From Candidatus Tidjanibacter gallistercoris (GTDB taxonomy: Bacteria > Bacteroidota > Bacteroidia > Bacteroidales > Rikenellaceae), in NCBI GenBank assembly GCA_019114205.1, contig DXFY01000001.1:1-32883 (forward strand): DNA of 32,883 nucleotides. The letters run 5' to 3'. The notes under the pieces were generated by a model, which was not told where the DNA came from, did no database searches, and saw only the letters and a program-made list of their open reading frames with translations. Made by a program: the position numbers and the translations under genes. Below are positions 1 to 8,137 of the stretch, in pieces. Each line of letters opens with the position of its first letter. Within the stretch, counting starts at the first letter, position 1.

Positions 1-141
1 GTCCATCCCCTTGAATGTGCACGCGGCGTCGCTCACCCGGATGTACTGCGTCTCCGACTCGCCGGGATTCTCGCACCCTGTCAGTACCACGGCCGCGCAT
101 AAAAGCAACAATGCAGCCCGCACATAGCAAACGTTTTTCAT
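1..141 (-). CDS. BACON-type lipoprotein, 5' end only (truncated by window)
   Basis: The first 47 codons of a minus-strand gene run off the left edge. The start at 141 gives a lipoprotein signal peptide with a basic-start, Leu/Ala-rich core and a lipobox LTGC, lipidated Cys at residue 23. The mature start (CENPGESETQYIRVSDAAC) matches the beginning of the four complete paralogs to its right, which have an H/Q-Y-I-K/R-L/V-S-D motif at the entrance of the BACON domain. It is therefore most likely a fifth array member, but the propeller part cannot be seen. It has its own promoter at 245-275. The acidic residues just after the Cys resemble the lipoprotein export signals known from Bacteroidetes; surface exposure is an inference. 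Confidence 0.85.
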   Translation of the reverse strand, partial: MKNVCYVRAALLLLCAAVVLTGCENPGESETQYIRVSDAACTFKGMD

Positions 142-244
142 AATTGGTTCGTCAGTTTAATAATAATACAAACTTTTATCTAATAGAAATTGGTAGGTTT
201 TCCATAAAAACGGTCGGTCACGGGAGCTTCCCCTTTGCCATCTG

Positions 245-275
245 CAAAAATAAATCGCCTGTTTTATTATAACAA
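245..275 (-). promoter_or_regulatory. Bacteroidetes-type promoter of truncated lipoprotein gene
   Basis: Reading the minus strand: TTG at 275-273, 20 bases, then TATTTTTG at 252-245, matching TAnnTTTG. It lies about 100 bases before the start codon at 141. Confidence 0.6.
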
Positions 276-584
276 CAATATATATAAATACATAATTCGT
301 GGTTTTTTATATGAAAATGTCGGCACAATGTCTATTATCCTCTGAGAAACACATTCCGCGGCATGCATGCCCGTGTCGAAAAACGATATCGCCGGGCAGC
401 TCGCGGCAAGGCACGGTTCTTCCTGCCGCAAAAACGAACCATCGAGCCATGAACCGACATAAATAAGAACAACTTCAGGGGAGAATACGCCGCACAAAAA
501 CCGGCACCGGAGGAGACGCGGCAGCCCGCACCGGCCCCAGGAACGCATCGAATGCAGGAAAGTCCGTCGGAAGTCCCGCGACGC

Positions 585-619
585 ATAAAAAATCCGGCGG
601 TATGAGACATACCGCCGGA
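585..619 (-). terminator. Intrinsic terminator after 657-2138 gene
   Basis: A perfect 12-base-pair stem (593-604 with 608-619) and 3-base loop are followed on the minus strand by a T-rich run (TTTTTTAT). It lies 38 bases after the stop codon. Confidence 0.9.
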
Positions 620-656
620 CCTGGCTTACCGGGATGTACGCAGTATCCCGTACCGT

Positions 657-2138
657 TTATCTCCCTGCAGCAGGAGCGATATAGAAATAACCGTCCACCA
701 TACCGAGAACGGCATCCGAAACGGGCGTGGCTCCGGTCACCACCTTCTTGCCGACACAGCACTGCTCCAGCCGGCACGCGGGTACATGAATACCGAACGT
801 CTCGTACACCCATTCCTGAGTGGTACCGAGTTTGATACCCGTTTCGATATCGACCACGAAACCGTTCATCACCGTCGAACTTCCGACACCGACAAAACCT
901 TCTCCCTCATCGGTCACACCCAGACCGCTGCTATCGCCGTATTCCTCCAGAATGTAGGTCTTTCCGGTTTCCGTATTGAAGAAGGCCGCACGATACGTTT
1001 CGTCGATACCCATTCTGTCAGCCGCCAGTTCCTCCTTCCGATAGGTACCGGCAATCCATTTGCCGTTGGGACTCACATAAGAAGAACTGGCATAACCGAT
1101 GATGCCGTCCACCAGGTTGAAATCGTATTCGCCGCCGTTTCCGTCGAGCATCTTCACGGGCTTTACCTCCCGCACGTCCTCACCGACGTAATGCACCTTT
1201 CCGGCCTTGTCCCAATAAACCAAACCGAAATCGAAATTGTCCCAAGTGGTACCGTAAACAATTTCGCCGTTGGCAGAAATTCCGCGGGCCATAACCCCGT
1301 TCAGCTTCTGGGCGCTCGTGTATTCTTCTCCCCTGTAACTTTTGGGCATTTCCAGTTCGCGGGCCGTTCCGTTCTCCCAAATCAGAGGCCAATAGAGCGA
1401 ACCGTGTCCGTCGCCCATGTTCTTCATGGAATATCCCACCCACTTGCTGCCGTCGGCGCTGACACACGACACATCCGGGTCGCTGTTCATGCCGGCAGGC
1501 GTCGCAATTTCAGAGTAAGTACCGTCGAGGTCGAACATATAAGTACTTCCCGCTTCGAGTTTCAAAAAGAACTGTCCCTGGTCGGTTATTGCGGAAGGGC
1601 TGCCGAATGCCATCAACGACATCGGGTACGGGCCGAGTTCGGTCACCCGGTCGGTTTCGACTTCGACGATGTCTGCATGGTAGAGCAGCGAACCGTCATC
1701 GGCGAGCGTCGCATAGAAACCGCCTGCATACTTGCCGCTCGGCGACATAACAATGCCGTTCTCATATTTGAACATGGCACGATATCTCGCAAATTCGGAG
1801 TCTTCCGGAAGCTGCGACACGACGATTTCCACCTGAGCCTTGCCCGCATCGACATGGACGATACCTTTTCGTTCGGTCGCTACGTCATTGTCATCGACAG
1901 TGATTGTCAGCGTGTTGGCTTCAGTTCCGGTTATTTTAATCCATGAAGCGGAGGACTCTGCCTGCCATGCCGACGGATTGGATGCAATGGTAATGGTTCG
2001 CGGAGCATTTCCCGCACCGTTGAACGAAAGACTGGAATCGCTGAGCCTGATGTAGTGGGTATCCGACTCGGTGGAGGTACAAGCACTTGCCAGAAAGGCA
2101 AACGCCGCAATCAGAACAGGGCATAAACGATTTAACAT
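657..2138 (-). CDS. BACON-domain lipoprotein with seven HAF-like propeller motifs
   Basis: 493 residues. The signal peptide has lipobox ASAC, with lipidated Cys20. A BACON domain spans about residues 28-113, with the hallmark S-x-S-W core and the closing strand ending in SQL. The rest carries seven short motifs of the S-x-D/N-G-x(4)-G kind near residues 131, 184, 226, 287, 354, 408 and 474, 40-65 residues apart, as expected for blades of a beta-propeller related to HAF repeats. BACON domains are known as presumed carbohydrate- or mucin-binding modules of Bacteroidetes surface proteins; the ligand here is unknown. Compared with its paralogs it has an unusual C-terminal cysteine cluster (Cys455, 460, 461) and ends in YIAPAAGR rather than WYVAPPLD. 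It is one of the array members and has its own terminator. Family membership is firm; function is not. Confidence 0.9.
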   Translation of the reverse strand: MLNRLCPVLIAAFAFLASACTSTESDTHYIRLSDSSLSFNGAGNAPRTITIASNPSAWQAESSASWIKITGTEANTLTITVDDNDVATERKGIVHVDAGKAQVEIVVSQLPEDSEFARYRAMFKYENGIVMSPSGKYAGGFYATLADDGSLLYHADIVEVETDRVTELGPYPMSLMAFGSPSAITDQGQFFLKLEAGSTYMFDLDGTYSEIATPAGMNSDPDVSCVSADGSKWVGYSMKNMGDGHGSLYWPLIWENGTARELEMPKSYRGEEYTSAQKLNGVMARGISANGEIVYGTTWDNFDFGLVYWDKAGKVHYVGEDVREVKPVKMLDGNGGEYDFNLVDGIIGYASSSYVSPNGKWIAGTYRKEELAADRMGIDETYRAAFFNTETGKTYILEEYGDSSGLGVTDEGEGFVGVGSSTVMNGFVVDIETGIKLGTTQEWVYETFGIHVPACRLEQCCVGKKVVTGATPVSDAVLGMVDGYFYIAPAAGR

Positions 2139-2221
2139 GTTTTTTAGGATTTAATAGGTTATACAAATTCGTCGGAAAAATTCCGACAACACATAAATGA
2201 GATTTCCGACTTTCTCAAATA

Positions 2222-2229
2222 CAAAAATA
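2222..2229 (-). promoter_or_regulatory. Possible -7 box for 657-2138 gene
   Basis: TATTTTTG on the minus strand, about 84 bases before the start codon, fits TAnnTTTG. No clear TTG box is visible 19-21 bases upstream, so this is weaker than the promoters of the neighbouring paralogs. Confidence 0.35.
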
Positions 2230-2448
2230 GTAATATATTTCGCATAATAAAATATCATTGATAAAAAACAGCCTGCGTTTGTCTTTTGTATATACACCAG
2301 AGAACAAAACAACGCGGTACGGACATACTTCCCTGCTGCCCATACGGCATTAGAAACAAAATCACTGTGCGGAATCCAGAAACCGAAAGGCTCCACTGCG
2401 CACACAGCCGTCCCACACGCACAGTAACATCATGCACACGGATACCCG

Positions 2449-2491
2449 AAAAAAACGGTGCCTGCAGTTTCTGAGGAAACTGCAGGCACCG
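2449..2491 (-). terminator. Strong intrinsic terminator after 2532-4013 gene
   Basis: A perfect 16-base-pair stem (2456-2471 with 2476-2491) and TGAG/CTCA loop are followed on the minus strand by seven T. Confidence 0.95.
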
Positions 2492-2531
2492 CACAAAACT
2501 TACAAGAACGAGCCGATTCAGGCTGATTCAA

Positions 2532-4013
2532 TCATTCTCCGGCATTTTCCTTTTCTGCCACATACCAGCAGCACGTATCGGCACCATACGGAGCAGCAAT
2601 GATGCTCAATCCCAGCAATGCTTTTCCGTCTGCCGACAAGTATTTGAACTGTCCGCCGTCCGGTACGCGGATACCGTAACGCGCCTGTATGTACTCCGCC
2701 AGCGTAGCATAAGCTACCGTACCGCCATTATCCAGGTTAATAACCGGACCGCTGCCGCCGTATCCGCCCTGGGAAGCCATGAATGCAATGCCTTCGTCCG
2801 TCACGCCGCAGCCACCGTATCCCGGATACTCTTTCAGCACGACCGTCGTACCGGTCTCAGTATTGAAGTAGGCGGGATAATAGGAAGACTGTACTTCGCT
2901 CATGCTGCTGTCGAGCGTTTCTTCGGTAAAGGTACCGGCGAGCCACTTGCCGCTGGGACTGGCATTACCCGCACCGGACCACGTCTGCATGCCGTCCACA
3001 AGGGTGAACCATACGCCCGACCCTTCGTAATAAAGTTCTACTTTACGTTCGTTCCTGACATCTTCTCCTACATAATGTACCGTGCCGTTTTTATCCCAGT
3101 ATACCATGCCCGCATCCCAGTCGTCCCAAGTGGAACCGTAGATGATTTCGCCGTTTGCCGAGACTCCGCGGGCCATGATTCCCTGGTCGTGTTCCTCGCC
3201 GCGGTAGTTCAGTTCGGGCAGGGGCAGGGGTATATACTCGCCGTTCTCGATTTTCACCGGACCGTACATATGACCTTCGGGGGATCCGGTACCCCAGCCG
3301 ACCATAATGTCGCCGCCGAGAGAAGTACCTTCTATAATCGTGCGGCCGCCGAAACCGGGAGCGGCTTCCGAGCGGAAGTAATCGCCGTCGAGCGTAAAGC
3401 CTACCACGCCGCCTTCCGTTGTATCGTCAATGAACAGCGTTCCCTGATCGGTGATGGCCATCGGGTCCGACAGCGCGAACATCGAAGCAGGATACGGTCC
3501 GAGCACCACGCGCTCGTCGGTCTGTACGTCGATAATGACGGGATAGTTTATGGTTTTCCCATTATCATCGTAATCGTTGAAAAACGCGCCGAAGTAACGA
3601 CCGTTCGGAGATAGCACACCACCGAAATAATTGATATCCATCCGATAACGGGAAGGCAGACCGTCATCGCTGCCCAACTGGTGTATTTTGATATCCGAGA
3701 CGGCTTTCCCAGCGGTTACGGTAATGGTTCCGATTCGTTCATCAACAGTTTCGTTGTCGTCGACGGTAATGACGATGGAGTTGTCCTCCCCGACATATTT
3801 GAGCCACGACGCATCGCTTTCGACACTCCACTCGGCCGGATTGGCCCGGATGTCCACCGTCAGGGACTGGTTTCCGGACGCCTGGAACGAGTATTCCGCG
3901 TAGTCGAGTTTCACGTAATGCATTTCGCCGGATTCGGGTCCTTTTTCACAGCCCGCCAGCAGGAGCGTCCCGGAAAACAGGACGAGCAACGACAGTTTAA
4001 AATCGGTTTTCAT
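2532..4013 (-). CDS. BACON-domain lipoprotein with seven HAF-like propeller motifs
   Basis: 493 residues. Lipobox LAGC with Cys22, then an acidic stretch (CEKGPESGE) that could act as a surface-export signal. BACON domain at about 31-115 (D-A-S-W core, ending HQLGSDDG). Seven blade-like motifs follow near residues 134, 187, 230, 284, 351, 404 and 459, for example LSPNGRYFGA, VSANGEIIYG and LSADGKALLG. The signature RGEE...MARG-V/I-S-A-N/D-G before the fourth blade and VHYVGEDVR after it is shared with 657-2138. The last strand (CCWYVAEKENAGE) keeps the W/F-Y-V/I-A ending of the family, perhaps the strand that closes the propeller. It has its own promoter (4091-4121) and terminator. No catalytic motif is recognisable; binding to a glycan or host ligand is the likeliest but unproven role. 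Confidence 0.9.
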   Translation of the reverse strand: MKTDFKLSLLVLFSGTLLLAGCEKGPESGEMHYVKLDYAEYSFQASGNQSLTVDIRANPAEWSVESDASWLKYVGEDNSIVITVDDNETVDERIGTITVTAGKAVSDIKIHQLGSDDGLPSRYRMDINYFGGVLSPNGRYFGAFFNDYDDNGKTINYPVIIDVQTDERVVLGPYPASMFALSDPMAITDQGTLFIDDTTEGGVVGFTLDGDYFRSEAAPGFGGRTIIEGTSLGGDIMVGWGTGSPEGHMYGPVKIENGEYIPLPLPELNYRGEEHDQGIMARGVSANGEIIYGSTWDDWDAGMVYWDKNGTVHYVGEDVRNERKVELYYEGSGVWFTLVDGMQTWSGAGNASPSGKWLAGTFTEETLDSSMSEVQSSYYPAYFNTETGTTVVLKEYPGYGGCGVTDEGIAFMASQGGYGGSGPVINLDNGGTVAYATLAEYIQARYGIRVPDGGQFKYLSADGKALLGLSIIAAPYGADTCCWYVAEKENAGE

Positions 4014-4090
4014 AGAAGATTGGTTAAAAAATGTGTAATTAAATATCTATACGAATATTCCTTTTAAACCCGTTTTCGCGTATGTTTATG

Positions 4091-4121
4091 CAAATATAAA
4101 ATTTGTCAAGGAAATTTGCAA
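4091..4121 (-). promoter_or_regulatory. Bacteroidetes-type promoter of 2532-4013 gene
   Basis: Minus strand: TTG at 4121-4119, 20-base spacer, TATATTTG at 4098-4091. About 78 bases before the start codon. Confidence 0.75.
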
Positions 4122-4480
4122 TAATATCTATGTTTATTTTTTAGGAAAACATTCAAAATTCCCGTACCGTAACGTTCCGAGCAAATACGGTCCCTCGTCA
4201 GCCTCATCCAACACGGAGCAATGACAAGCGGTTCCGGAACCACAGTTGTTCTTCCGAACGTCGGCTCCCTTTCGGAACGGTTTCCCTTCCGATGGAACAG
4301 ACAGCCCCCAACCGTTCCGTCCGGAGACGACCGCACGAATCATGCGATGCATCCGGACGAAGGCCAAGCCCCGGCAACGACATCATGCCCCCGATTCCGC
4401 CGGTATTCTTCCGTCTGCCGGAACGACACCCTACGGAAACGGCACCGACGCCGGGGCCTCGACTTACGGCAGGCAGGGCC

Positions 4481-4518
4481 ATAAAAAAGCCGGCGGCCTT
4501 CAGAAGGCCGCCGGCTTT
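4481..4518 (-). terminator. Intrinsic terminator after 4542-5990 gene
   Basis: A 15-base-pair perfect stem (4486-4500 with 4504-4518) and 3-base loop. The stem's own A/T end plus the following bases give a run of six T on the minus strand. 23 bases after the stop codon. Confidence 0.95.
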
Positions 4519-4541
4519 ACCGGTCGTTTCGGAACCGCGAC

Positions 4542-5990
4542 TCAATCGAGCGGGGGTGCGACATACCACCATACCGAGGTAGGCGTTCCGCCGTTGCCCA
4601 TATACAGTTTGTAGCCGAACAGATGCTCCATATCCGGGGATATCGAGGTAATGACACCGTCCGAAAGCAAAAGGCCGTAGGTACGCTCCATCCATTCGGT
4701 CATGGTGCCTACTACCGTCCGGCTGGCAAGGTCTATAACCGAGCAACCGGAGACTCCCACGCTTTGGGCGCCTATTACACCCAGGCCGCTGTCGGTAACG
4801 CACAGCGCCACATATCCCGCGTATTCATCGAACACGGTGGTCGTCCTGGTCTCGGTGTTGAAGAAAGCCGGATAATTGGTCTGGTAAACTTCGTTGCTCT
4901 CGGCATTGTATTCTTCCGTACGGAACGTCCCCGCAATCCATTTGCCGTCGGGACTTATCTGCGTCTGGTTGGCCCAGCAAATCACGCCGTCCACCAAATT
5001 GTAATCCACGAGATTTCCCAACGGGTCTTCGCGTTTGATGGGCGTCACCTTGCGTACGTCGCTGCCCACCCAATCGGGAGTTCCGGTCTCGTCCCACCAT
5101 AACATGCCGTAGTCGTAATTCTCCCACGAAGTGCCGTACATGACGGTACCGTCCGCCGACACGCCGCGGGCCATCACGCCGGCCCACCACTCCTCGTTGC
5201 GGAAACTCTTTTCGGGCAGTTCGAGGGGAAATACTTCGCCATTGACGATTTTGACGGGAGCGTACATGCATCCGTAAGGAGTTCCCTCTGTATAACCCGT
5301 CAAAACGCTCCCATCTGTGGAGACGCCCTGCATCACGACCGGGCCGTAGCCGGACAGGGAACCCGGCACATAATAGGTACCGTCGGGTTCGAACGCCACG
5401 CAGCCGCCGTTCGTGTTATCGGTGATGTACAGCACGCCCTGGTCGGTCATTACCTCGGCCTCGTACATGCCGATAAGGGTTTCAGGATAAGGGCCGAACT
5501 CCACCCGTTCGTCGGATTCGAGGTCGATGACGACGGCCGTATAGACGTAATCGTTATCGCCCTCGACACCGACACGGAGGCCGCCCACATAGCGTCCGCT
5601 GGGCGACATAACGGCATGGTTCAGGTCGTCGAGCAGCCGGTAACGCGCATTCATGCCGTCCGCACCGAGCTGATATACGACGATGGTTGCCATTGCGGCT
5701 CCCGCCGTCAGCGTCACCTCGGCACTACGTTCGCCTTCGGTATTGGGCTCGGCGGAAACAACCAGCGTGCGTGCGTTTTCACCCTCCGATACCTTGAGCC
5801 ACGAGGCGCTGCTGGCGAAACTCCATTCGGGATTCGACCGTACGGTAACGGTCTTGCTGTCCGTACCGTCGCTCAAAAAGGTACACACCGCATCGCTCAA
5901 CTTGATGTAATGTTTCTCGCCCGCAGGTTCGGTGCCGCACCCGGCCAGGAACGCCGCCAGAGAGAGCATGATAACAGATAACTTTTTCAT
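4542..5990 (-). CDS. BACON-domain lipoprotein with seven HAF-like propeller motifs
   Basis: 482 residues. Lipobox LAGC with Cys18 followed by GTEPAGEK. BACON domain at about 25-110 (S-A-S-W core, closing YQLGADG). Blade-like motifs: MSPSGRYVGG, MTDQGVLYI, VSTDGSVLTG, VSADGTVMYG, ISPDGKWIAG, VTDSGLGVIG and a degenerate seventh (ISPDMEHLFG). The protein ends WWYVAPPLD. It is clearly the closest relative of its upstream neighbour 6578-8035, with near-identical runs such as GMNARYRLLDDLN and VRKVTPIKRED, so the two probably arose by a recent tandem duplication. The only full promoter I find lies 335 bases upstream, implying a long leader. The function is unknown beyond probable ligand binding at the cell surface. 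Confidence 0.9.
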   Translation of the reverse strand: MKKLSVIMLSLAAFLAGCGTEPAGEKHYIKLSDAVCTFLSDGTDSKTVTVRSNPEWSFASSASWLKVSEGENARTLVVSAEPNTEGERSAEVTLTAGAAMATIVVYQLGADGMNARYRLLDDLNHAVMSPSGRYVGGLRVGVEGDNDYVYTAVVIDLESDERVEFGPYPETLIGMYEAEVMTDQGVLYITDNTNGGCVAFEPDGTYYVPGSLSGYGPVVMQGVSTDGSVLTGYTEGTPYGCMYAPVKIVNGEVFPLELPEKSFRNEEWWAGVMARGVSADGTVMYGTSWENYDYGMLWWDETGTPDWVGSDVRKVTPIKREDPLGNLVDYNLVDGVICWANQTQISPDGKWIAGTFRTEEYNAESNEVYQTNYPAFFNTETRTTTVFDEYAGYVALCVTDSGLGVIGAQSVGVSGCSVIDLASRTVVGTMTEWMERTYGLLLSDGVITSISPDMEHLFGYKLYMGNGGTPTSVWWYVAPPLD

Positions 5991-6324
5991 AAAAAACGGT
6001 TTGAATAGAATATTGGTTAATTATCAGGAATGTCTTCCGCCCCATATCGAAAGTAAGGCATCGGAACATCTGTTTGGTCGAATGCGGAAAAGGAGCATGT
6101 TTTGCAAGAATATCTATCAACCGCTGCGTCTTTTATTCCGGCCCCTTTTCAGCCGATGCACTCCCGAACCGGCCCGCATCGGTTGTTCTTCCGCTCCCTC
6201 CTAAGGGGGATTGATGCTGCGCAAGAAATCCACACATAAACTTTTAAACAGAAAACCGGTTCATCCACAAACGTAAATACCAAATTCGACACTAAAAGAA
6301 AACATCGAACCTGTCAGTTTTGCA

Positions 6325-6355
6325 CAAATGTAAAAAACCAATAAATACTTTGCAA
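6325..6355 (-). promoter_or_regulatory. Bacteroidetes-type promoter, far upstream of 4542-5990 gene
   Basis: Minus strand: TTG at 6355-6353, 20-base spacer, TACATTTG at 6332-6325. Both boxes match well but the start codon is 335 bases away. A nearer imperfect box (TATTCTTG, 6112-6105) has no partner box. Confidence 0.6.
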
Positions 6356-6474
6356 TAATATTACTTTTACATATTTTTTTATTCCAATTCCTTTTTACCT
6401 TCCGCAACGACGGGTATCGTCCCTTCCTCCTCCGGCCCGCGGAAGACCTGCACACCGGTAGGTACGAAAGAATA

Positions 6475-6503
6475 CCGGCCGCACCCTGTGAGGGCACGGC
6501 CGG
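6475..6503 (-). terminator. Hairpin, possible terminator after 6578-8035 gene
   Basis: Arms CCGGCCG/CGGCCGG (6475-6481 with 6497-6503) plus an inner CCCT/AGGG stem and a 3-base loop. The sequence after it on the minus strand (GGTATTCTTTC) is only moderately T-rich, so it is weaker than the other terminators of the array. Confidence 0.5.
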
Positions 6504-6577
6504 CACCGGAAGACAATGCCTTCCTAAAACCTAACCAATAATACCTATTTGAAAACTATTTAACCCTTAACGAAAAC

Positions 6578-8035
6578 TCAGTCGAGCGGCGGAGCAACGT
6601 ACCAGTACGTCGTAGTAAAGGACTGTCCTCCATTCGTATTGGAAAGATTATACCCGAATAATTTCTCGTTGTCGGGAGTAACGTACAGTAAAACGCCGGT
6701 CTCCACGAGGATACCGTAATTGTCCTGTATCCACTGCGACATGGGGCCCATCACCGTTTTGCTTTCGAGGTCCACCATGACGCAGTTATACACGCCCAGC
6801 GACTGGGGGCCAATGACACCCATGCCGTCGTTCGTGACGTGTAGTGCCACATAACCGCCGTACTCGTCGAATACCGTGGTTGTTCCCGTCTCGGTATTGA
6901 AGAACGCCGGATAATTGGACTGCAAAACGCTATTGTCCGATTCGTTGAACGCTTCCGTGCGGAATGTACCGGCAATCCACTCGCCGTTGGGGCTCACCTG
7001 CGTCTGGTTGTTCCAACAAATCACACCGTCCACCAGGTTGTAATCCACGAGTTTACCCGTAGCGTCCTCCCTCTTGATGGGCGTTACCTTGCGCACGTCG
7101 CTGCCTACCCAGTCCACGTTGCCGGCCTCATCCCACCATACCATACCGTAATCGTAATCCTCCCACGAGGTGCCGTATATGACGGTACCGTCGGCCGATA
7201 TGCCGCGGGCGAGCACGCCTGCCCACCACTCCTCGTCACGGAAATTCTTCTCCGGTAAAGGCAGCTCCTGCCCTTCGCCATTGACGAACTTCAATGGGCC
7301 GTAAATGTATCCGTTAGGCGTCGCATCCGAATAGCCCACCAGAATGGAACCGTCCTCCGAAACGCCCGATATGACGGTCGCTCCGTAACCGCCGGGCAGG
7401 GATTCCGGACGGAAATAATCGCCGGTCAGGTCGAACGCTATGCAGCCGCCGTTCACGAAGTCGCTCACGTACAGAATACCCTGGTCCGTCATCGCACTGG
7501 CGGCATCCATACCCAGAAGCGATTCGGGATAGGGGCCGAACTCGATGCGTTCATCGGTTTCGAGGTCGATGATAACGGCCGTGTAATCCATTTCGTTATC
7601 CACGGCACCGATATAATAACCGCCCACGTAACGGCCGTTGGGCGATATCATAGCCGAGTTCAGGTCGTCCAACAACCGGTATCGGGCATTCATGCCGTCC
7701 ACACCGAGCTGGTATACGTCGATGGTTGCCGTTGCGGCACCCGCCGTCAGTAAGATTTCGGTGCTCCGCTCCACTTCCGTGTTCGGTTCCACCGAAACCG
7801 TCAGCGTATTTTCCGACATGTCGGTCACTTTCACCCAAGACGCACCGCTCTCGGCACTCCAGCCCGGATTGGAACGAACGTTGATGGCGAAGGCATCCGT
7901 CCCGTCGGCCGTAAAGGTGCACACCGCATCGCTCAGTTTGATGTAATGTTTCTCTTGCGACTCTTCAGTCCCGCAGGCCGCAAACAACATCGTTCCCGCA
8001 ACAGCGAAAAAAATACTCCAAATTTGTTTTTTCAT
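6578..8035 (-). CDS. BACON-domain lipoprotein with seven HAF-like propeller motifs
   Basis: 485 residues. Lipobox FAAC with Cys21, then GTEESQEK. BACON domain at about 28-113 with G-A-S-W core and VYQLGVDG end. Seven blade-like motifs: ISPNGRYVGG, MTDQGILYV, VSEDGSILVG, ISADGTVIYG, VSPNGEWIAG, VTNDGMGVIG and VTPDNEKLFG. Ends YWYVAPPLD. It is the near-duplicate of 4542-5990; differences are concentrated in the signal peptide, the loop after the first blade and the sixth and seventh blades. It has a complete promoter of its own about 72 bases upstream. At the right end of the array, it is followed by a 670-base gap and the housekeeping block. Specific ligand unknown. Confidence 0.9.
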   Translation of the reverse strand: MKKQIWSIFFAVAGTMLFAACGTEESQEKHYIKLSDAVCTFTADGTDAFAINVRSNPGWSAESGASWVKVTDMSENTLTVSVEPNTEVERSTEILLTAGAATATIDVYQLGVDGMNARYRLLDDLNSAMISPNGRYVGGYYIGAVDNEMDYTAVIIDLETDERIEFGPYPESLLGMDAASAMTDQGILYVSDFVNGGCIAFDLTGDYFRPESLPGGYGATVISGVSEDGSILVGYSDATPNGYIYGPLKFVNGEGQELPLPEKNFRDEEWWAGVLARGISADGTVIYGTSWEDYDYGMVWWDEAGNVDWVGSDVRKVTPIKREDATGKLVDYNLVDGVICWNNQTQVSPNGEWIAGTFRTEAFNESDNSVLQSNYPAFFNTETGTTTVFDEYGGYVALHVTNDGMGVIGPQSLGVYNCVMVDLESKTVMGPMSQWIQDNYGILVETGVLLYVTPDNEKLFGYNLSNTNGGQSFTTTYWYVAPPLD

Positions 8036-8106
8036 AAGAAGACAGGTTATTTAAGAATTTAAAGTTATAAAGCCAATTCCAAATACTCCAACACTTACTA
8101 ACTGTG

Positions 8107-8137
8107 CAAATATAATCAAATAATATTTCCCATGCAA
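8107..8137 (-). promoter_or_regulatory. Bacteroidetes-type promoter of 6578-8035 gene
   Basis: Minus strand: TTG at 8137-8135, 20-base spacer, TATATTTG at 8114-8107. About 72 bases before the start codon. Confidence 0.75.

Larger units (their letters stand above)
142..656. other. Gene-free spacer between two lipoprotein genes
   Basis: Holds the terminator of the gene at 657-2138 (585-619) and the promoter of the truncated gene (245-275). Bases 280-580 have no convincing coding frame on either strand. A 12-base perfect palindrome, GGCATGCATGCC, lies at 360-371; its role is unknown. Confidence 0.6.
2139..2531. other. Gene-free spacer in lipoprotein array
   Basis: Contains an AT-rich leader/promoter zone (2139-2290) for the gene at 657-2138 and, at 2449-2491, the terminator of the next gene. 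Between them (about 2290-2448) I see no coding sequence or repeat. Confidence 0.6.
4014..4541. other. Gene-free spacer in lipoprotein array
   Basis: Contains the promoter of 2532-4013 (4091-4121) and the terminator of 4542-5990 (4481-4518). The GC-rich stretch 4150-4470 is open in several frames but none has a credible start, a signal peptide or family resemblance; I see nothing functional in it. Confidence 0.6.
5991..6577. other. Long spacer/leader upstream of 4542-5990 gene
   Basis: Contains the promoter at 6325-6355 and, between it and the start codon at 5990, about 330 bases without a coding frame. Within this leader the minus strand has a hairpin with 7-base arms CCGATGC/GCATCGG (6153-6182) and an inner CCG/CGG stem. 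Bases 6470-6510 hold a hairpin that may terminate the next gene. Confidence 0.55.

Noticed and set aside
786-1946. Long plus-strand open frame opposite the first complete lipoprotein gene
   Set aside because: It mirrors the minus-strand gene, whose product has a lipobox, a BACON domain and family-wide conservation; the plus-strand translation is His/Arg/Val-rich without domain features.
1-8035. Polysaccharide utilisation locus
   Set aside because: BACON proteins often occur in such loci, but there is no SusC/SusD pair, glycoside hydrolase, sulfatase or sensor-regulator in the window.
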